64,000 nt of DNA from Dorea sp. D27 (GTDB lineage Bacteria > Bacillota > Clostridia > Lachnospirales > Lachnospiraceae). Made by a program: the position numbers and the translations under genes. The notes under the pieces are model-generated. The model did not search any database. It was given only the letters and a program-made list of their open reading frames with translations, and was not told the DNA's origin. The DNA lies in contig NZ_KQ236745.1 in assembly GCF_001185345.1 (NCBI RefSeq), positions 146,655-210,654 on the forward strand. The letters are read 5' to 3'. Below are positions 60,131-64,000 of this stretch, piece after piece; within the stretch, counting starts at the first letter, position 1; each line of letters starts with the position of its first letter.

Positions 60131-60190
60131 TGCATTACATTTGTTAAGGCTTGATTCCCTTAAAATAACAAGGAAAGTGAGGAAGTGATT

Positions 60191-60748
60191 ATGAAGAAAT
60201 ATTCAGGACGTTTAGCGGCCGCGGCAGTGGCGCTCACTCTTGTGTCGACCTGCCTGCTTGGCGGTACGATGGCTAGGTATACGACCACCGTGGAAGGAAA
60301 GGGGACGGCGACAGTGGCAGACTGGCAGTTCAAAGTAAATGAAGAGACAGAGAACTTTACGGTTGCATTGGAAGATGGGTCTGGGACGACAGCTGACGGC
60401 AAATTAGTGCCGGGATCTGAAGGCTCGTTCGAGATACGTATTGACGGTACCGGCAGCGAAGTTGCCATTGATTATGAAGCTGTATTTTCCAATATAAAGA
60501 ACAAGCCGGCTAATTTAAAGTTTTATTCAGACAGCGCATATGCAACTGAAATTGCGGATTTAAGCGCGTATCAAGATGTTAAAGGCACTATTGAGGCGGA
60601 CGCGGCTGATAAAAAAGCGACTCATACCATTTATTGGAAGTGGCCTTACAACGACAGTACTGCAGATACCGTGCCGGCAGAGAAGAGCATGACTTTTGAC
60701 ATAGCAGTAACCGGAACGCAGCAGAATCCAAATCCACCGGCTCCTTAA
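60191..60748 (+). CDS. CalY/TasA-family surface protein
   Basis: 185 aa from ATG 60191 (GAGGAAG 5 nt upstream). SipW-type signal: KRYSG-like basic start, hydrophobic core AAAAVALTLVSTCLLGG and the TMARYTTTVEG cleavage region. The mature part is a small beta-sandwich of the camelysin/TasA sort (ATVADWQFKVN, SEGSFEIRIDGTGSEVAIDYEAVF, HTIYWKWPYND). Such proteins form amyloid-like fibres or cell-surface coats. Ends NPNPPAP. Confidence 0.85.
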   Translation: MKKYSGRLAAAAVALTLVSTCLLGGTMARYTTTVEGKGTATVADWQFKVNEETENFTVALEDGSGTTADGKLVPGSEGSFEIRIDGTGSEVAIDYEAVFSNIKNKPANLKFYSDSAYATEIADLSAYQDVKGTIEADAADKKATHTIYWKWPYNDSTADTVPAEKSMTFDIAVTGTQQNPNPPAP

Positions 60749-60785
60749 GAGTCAAGCCTCTCCCGCTGTGTCCGGGCAGAGCATT

Positions 60786-60834
60786 CCAGGGCCTCGGCCC
60801 TGGGCAAAGAACACCTTGAAAAGTGTTCTTTGCC
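60786..60834 (+). terminator. Double hairpin between surface-protein genes
   Basis: CCAGGGCC-TC-GGCCCTGG (60786-60803), then GGCAAAGAACAC (60803-60814) and GTGTTCTTTGCC (60823-60834), a perfect 12-bp stem sharing one base. Without a T tract, it likely stabilises or processes the mRNA of the abundant TasA-like gene. Confidence 0.6.
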
Positions 60835-60869
60835 GAAGGCCGAAGAGACTAATGTAAAGGAGTTTACAT

Positions 60870-62444
60870 ATGCAGGAACATTTTAATATAACCGCTCCTT
60901 TACCGGGGACTTCAAAGAAGAGAATGTTGGTAAAGGTGCTGGCCGTGCTGGCATTCCTTGCACTGGCGACATCGTGGCTTGTCGGCTATATGCTGGGTAA
61001 GAATGCAGTGCCGAAATCATCCGGCAGGATTATCGATACGATATTACTTACCCCGGCCCAGGAGGAAGTGCAGCCGCTGCACCTGACCGGACAGATTGTC
61101 CACCCGGATGGCACACCTTACGCGGAAGGAAGGGTGCAGCTCCACAGCGATGTAAAGGAGACGGTTACGGACAGCGTGGGCCGGTTCGCATTTTTCAATA
61201 TAGCGCGAGGCAGACATACCATCAGCGTGATGGATGAGCAGGGAAAGATACTGGCAGAAAGCACGCTGGACTTGTCTGACGCACCAGAGAATACAGGAGC
61301 CAGCATCAACAAAGAAAAAGACGGCATGTATACTGCCGAGATTGCTGTGGATGTCCGGCTTTTAGAGGTTGTCGTCGAGCTGAACAGCCGTTCCGGCATG
61401 CTGGATATCAATCCTGATAAGCTGACTTACGTAACGGGCAGGGGAAGTGTCGTGACCCCTACCGGAGAAGCCTTCTACAGAGAAGGAACGGTGGTGACTC
61501 CCTGTGGTACGATAATCACTACGGACGGTATAATCATTGCCCCGAGCAGCGTGGGACCGCTTGGCATCGCGGTTGTCTCGACAGATGAAAGCATAACATA
61601 TCCGGATAAGAAGACGACACTGACAGACGGTACGGTGATTACGAACCAGGGAACGGTTGCGCTGCCCAATGGTTCTGTCATTACGTTAGCCGGCGGCACG
61701 GTCATTACAGCCCCGGACGGGAAAGAGATGAGGCCGGGAAAGAGCGGAGTAATCATATCAGGCAGTAATACGGTGAAACCTATCGGACCGGAGACAGGGA
61801 GCAACGGTAAAGCGGGACTGAATGCTGACACGGATGGAGGGGGCGGCTCTGCAGGGGCGGGCAGCCGGGATAATGCATCATCCGGTTCTCAAGGCGGAGG
61901 AGATAGCTCTGATACTCCGGGGCCGGGCGTTCCGGATACACCTGAAGTCCCGGATACGCCCAATATCCCGGATACCCCGGATATCCCGGAACCGGACGAA
62001 GAGCTTCCGGATTTTGAAGTGAGCTGGACGCAGGGTGCGGACATCGATTTGTTTGCCAGAAGGACGGACGGCAGCAGAGACGGAGATGAGATACGCCCGG
62101 GCTCCAAAGGGTACTATCCGTTTACACTTAAAAACGGCAATTCCTTTGCAATAGATTTTGATATGTCTGTCAGGGAAGGGAGTCTGCATATTCCGATGCG
62201 CTTCCGTGTTGTTGATGCCGACAGTGGAAAAGAAGTGCTGTCCGGATGGGGGAATACAATGAAGAATGCTGTGTCGGCCAGTGAAGCAGTTCGTCTGCCA
62301 GCAGGCGAAACCGTCAATTATAACCTGGAATGGGAATGGCTGTATGAAGGCGGAGACGACGCGGCAGATACGTTGGCAGGAACAGATGAAAATGGCGTAT
62401 ATGCCGTAGAGCTCAGGATTCATGCTGAGCAGGCCGCCCGATAG
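60870..62444 (+). CDS. Repeat-containing surface protein with TasA-like C-terminal domain
   Basis: 524 aa. Membrane anchor ~18-42; a carboxypeptidase-regulatory-like beta domain (~70-125; HLTGQIVHPDGTPYAEGRVQL); short G-x-V-[IV]-T repeats ~190-305 (GSVVTPTGE, GTVVTPCGT, GTVITNQGT, GSVITLAGG, GTVITAPDG), suggesting a beta-solenoid; a Gly/Ser then PDTP linker (~320-378); and a TasA/CalY-like C-terminus (~385-524; EVSWTQGADIDLFARR, NYNLEWEWLYEG). It may anchor or nucleate TasA-like fibres. No exact family recognised for the whole. Confidence 0.75.
   Translation: MQEHFNITAPLPGTSKKRMLVKVLAVLAFLALATSWLVGYMLGKNAVPKSSGRIIDTILLTPAQEEVQPLHLTGQIVHPDGTPYAEGRVQLHSDVKETVTDSVGRFAFFNIARGRHTISVMDEQGKILAESTLDLSDAPENTGASINKEKDGMYTAEIAVDVRLLEVVVELNSRSGMLDINPDKLTYVTGRGSVVTPTGEAFYREGTVVTPCGTIITTDGIIIAPSSVGPLGIAVVSTDESITYPDKKTTLTDGTVITNQGTVALPNGSVITLAGGTVITAPDGKEMRPGKSGVIISGSNTVKPIGPETGSNGKAGLNADTDGGGGSAGAGSRDNASSGSQGGGDSSDTPGPGVPDTPEVPDTPNIPDTPDIPEPDEELPDFEVSWTQGADIDLFARRTDGSRDGDEIRPGSKGYYPFTLKNGNSFAIDFDMSVREGSLHIPMRFRVVDADSGKEVLSGWGNTMKNAVSASEAVRLPAGETVNYNLEWEWLYEGGDDAADTLAGTDENGVYAVELRIHAEQAAR
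61929..62000 (+). repeat. Four tandem 18-bp units encoding V/I-P-D-T-P-x
   Basis: Units at 61929, 61947, 61965 and 61983 encode VPDTPE, VPDTPN, IPDTPD, IPEPDE. They form an extended Pro/Asp spacer and could vary in copy number between strains. Confidence 0.75.
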
Positions 62445-62467
62445 CAGATGGCAAGGAGACGGGAACG

Positions 62468-63013
62468 ATGAGAAAGCATTTATCAAAATCAAGGATAATG
62501 GTATACTTGCTGCTTGTTACAGTGGCAACCCTGCTCGTACTGTCCATGACTTACGCCCGTTTTACGTCCGCAGTGGACGGGAACGGTAAGGCAGCATTGG
62601 CTGTGTGGGAGTCACAGAGCGATGCACTGACGATAGATGTGGGCGGGATGAAGCCCGGTACCGTCAAAACATATGAATTTTACATAACAAACAGCAAGGA
62701 CGGCGTCACGAGCGACGTGGCCCAAACCTATACATTCACTGTAGAGTCGACGAATAACCTGCCACTTGCATATCAGTTATCCCCTGTCGGGAGCAGCACG
62801 GCGGGGACAATGATTTTGGAGCAGAGTCTGGATATGTCGCAGGGCAAGAGCAGACTGTCCGGCGGCAGGCTGCCTCATACGACAGCAGTCAGACATGAAT
62901 ATATTCTGAAGATTACCTGGCCGAAAGGACAGACAGCAGCCGGGTATGCGGATGAGATTGATATGGTTACGCTGACGGTTGATGCGGAGCAGGATAAGAC
63001 AGTGACGCCATAA
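62468..63013 (+). CDS. TasA/CalY-type secreted protein
   Basis: 181 aa. SipW-like signal: basic start, IMVYLLLVTVATLLVLSM core and TYARFTSAVDGNGKA after the helix, which mirrors ARYTTTVEGKG of the 60191 protein. The mature part, AALAVWESQSDALTIDV then HEYILKITWPKGQ, is a beta-sandwich. Probably a second or minor fibre subunit processed by SipW. Starts 24 nt after the repeat protein, with AAGGAGAC upstream. Confidence 0.78.
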   Translation: MRKHLSKSRIMVYLLLVTVATLLVLSMTYARFTSAVDGNGKAALAVWESQSDALTIDVGGMKPGTVKTYEFYITNSKDGVTSDVAQTYTFTVESTNNLPLAYQLSPVGSSTAGTMILEQSLDMSQGKSRLSGGRLPHTTAVRHEYILKITWPKGQTAAGYADEIDMVTLTVDAEQDKTVTP

Positions 63014-63060
63014 TTAAGAAAATCAGAAGGATAGAATATCATAGGGAAGGAACAGACGGT

Positions 63061-63816
63061 ATGGAGAATGAGCAAAAAGGCAAATCTGACGCAGAGAGGA
63101 GGCGTCTTGGACTGGCAACGGCAGTAGGGGTCGTGGTGGTGCTGCTGGCGGGCATTGTCATAGCCCGGTACGTGATGCACCAGAGCCAGAGGGGAATTCT
63201 GTCTGCACAGGACTTCTATTTTGCGAGTAATTTCCTGAAGGAGAGTAGAGAGGACTATTATATTGATCCGCAGGCGGGGAAGTTTGAGATACAGCTTTAT
63301 AATTTCGCAGATGTTAAGCGAGTTTCGACGGAGGATATCAAGTACAAAGTTAGTGTCAGCTCCGGGGGAACTGCAGATAAGACAGAGGGAACGCTTGCAA
63401 AAGGCGGAAAGAGAATTGAGACTATTGCTGTCAGTCCAGATGCAGGGACAGATGAGATAGCCGTCACGGTACAAACGACTGCGCCTTACGAGAAGGAGCT
63501 TGCCGCCACGTTCCATCTTCAGTCTGGAGATAGTTACACGTTAGAGAATAAGGCTGGCGATACGGCAGCTGTACTGGATATGATCTGTACAGATCATACG
63601 GCGGGCAGGAAGGTGACGTTGAAGCTTCCAGAGGGAGTGGTGCCGGATGCCACGGATGACAGCGTGTCGCGTTCAGGAGGGGACTTTATCTATACGTTTC
63701 CGGAAAATGGGTTATACTCTGTTGTTTTGCTGAAATCAAATCCAGAAATGGACGGAGAAGTTACGGCCCAAACGATATTTTCGGATGAGATTGATCTGCG
63801 GAGCATCTTCAAATAG
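63061..63816 (+). CDS. Membrane-anchored hypothetical protein of the surface operon
   Basis: 251 aa. Short charged N-terminus, one helix (GLATAVGVVVVLLAGIVIARYV ~15-38), then a beta-rich extracellular part with two Ig-like stretches (FEIQLYNFADVKRVSTEDIKYKVSVSS; KVTLKLPEGVVPDATDD). No family recognised. It keeps the operon pattern of single-helix surface proteins with short gaps, so it likely helps assemble or anchor the TasA-like proteins. Confidence 0.7.
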   Translation: MENEQKGKSDAERRRLGLATAVGVVVVLLAGIVIARYVMHQSQRGILSAQDFYFASNFLKESREDYYIDPQAGKFEIQLYNFADVKRVSTEDIKYKVSVSSGGTADKTEGTLAKGGKRIETIAVSPDAGTDEIAVTVQTTAPYEKELAATFHLQSGDSYTLENKAGDTAAVLDMICTDHTAGRKVTLKLPEGVVPDATDDSVSRSGGDFIYTFPENGLYSVVLLKSNPEMDGEVTAQTIFSDEIDLRSIFK

Positions 63817-63863
63817 AAAATGATACAATGTGTGGGCATATTTATCATACAGGAGGAGTTACC

Positions 63864-64000
63864 ATGGGCGTAAAGCATCACAATACAGAAAGGAAAAGGA
63901 AAGAAAGAGGTCCCGGCTGGCGCTGGACGGCAGTTCTTTTAGGATTCTGCCTGTTCCTCGGACAGGTAAATATGGATTCGATGGTTTCCTATGCGGAAGA
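63864..64000 (+). CDS. Start of a secreted protein (cut by window edge)
   Basis: The ATG at 63864 follows AGGAGG by 7 nt. The first 45 codons give a basic stretch (TERKRKERGPGWRW), a hydrophobic segment AVLLGFCLFLGQVNM and SMVSYAEE, which looks like a signal peptide with a cleavage site near SYA-EE. Probably a large surface protein of the same operon; nothing more can be said. Confidence 0.7.
   Translation, partial: MGVKHHNTERKRKERGPGWRWTAVLLGFCLFLGQVNMDSMVSYAE

Noticed and set aside
59994-60190. Cyclic-di-GMP riboswitch before the TasA-like gene
   Set aside because: GGGCAAAG-like bases are present, but the rest of the conserved GEMM core is not.
1-64000. CRISPR arrays, tRNA or rRNA genes, insertion sequences
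   Set aside because: No regularly spaced repeats, cloverleaf or transposase reading frame was noticed on reading; the palindromes are isolated elements.

Overview
The window looks like chromosomal DNA of an anaerobic, low-to-mid GC Firmicute, most likely a gut Lachnospiraceae or related Clostridia. The signs are strong AGGAGG ribosome sites, sigma-A promoters of TTGACA-17-TATAAT type, clostridial gene families (YesMN two-component pairs, DUF975, OFA transporters, SipW/TasA proteins) and an anaerobic selenium/molybdenum purine-degradation locus. No rRNA, tRNA, CRISPR array, phage or transposase gene was seen. The species was not determined.

Layout. (1) 1-1020: a truncated MATE efflux gene and its divergent PadR regulator, with two face-to-face promoters and two identical operators between them. 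(2) 1035-25055: a purine/uric-acid degradation locus. A leftward operon (YheO-type regulator, ygeX, ygeY, ygeW, carbamate kinase, xanthine/urate permease) diverges from a rightward one (ssnA, ygfK, hydantoinase, yqeC, a yqeB-mocA fusion, a two-domain selenium-dependent xanthine dehydrogenase). modABC, a ModE-type regulator, a flavin reductase, a DUF975 protein and adenine deaminase follow. Together these can take up purines, supply molybdate, mature the molybdenum hydroxylase, open the purine rings, cleave the diaminopropionate-type product and recover ATP from carbamoyl phosphate.

(3) 25120-28084: an esterase, a membrane acyltransferase-like protein and a 59-aa protein, ending in a 74-bp perfect palindrome. 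(4) 28173-41263: an unusual catabolic locus between two paralogous GntR regulators. It holds an OFA-family transporter, a short-chain dehydrogenase, a VOC-fold protein, a ribose-type ABC importer, three tandem TIM-barrel paralogues and two tandem Tm-1-like (UPF0261) proteins. The last two families are the two halves of the plant virus-resistance protein Tm-1, here separate and multiplied. This is the best candidate in the window for an undescribed pathway.

(5) 41314-46850: a divergent triosephosphate-isomerase-like gene and the mglBAC galactose importer, whose permease carries a coiled-coil N-terminal extension of about 215 residues. (6) 46896-52448: a YesN/YesM two-component pair with two sugar-binding-protein genes, probably a ligand-sensing module for the adjacent importer. 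(7) 52480-59045: a large cytosolic PAS hybrid kinase, then a multi-pass kinase with a response regulator whose output domain looks SARP-like. (8) 59061-64000: a promoter preceded by a perfect 11-bp tandem repeat, a terminator-like hairpin in the leader, and a SipW signal peptidase/TasA-CalY cell-surface operon that runs off the window.

Palindromic GGGGTCAGACCCC or GGGACAGG elements lie just after stop codons at four places. The 29-37 kb part looks more AT-rich than its surroundings by eye.
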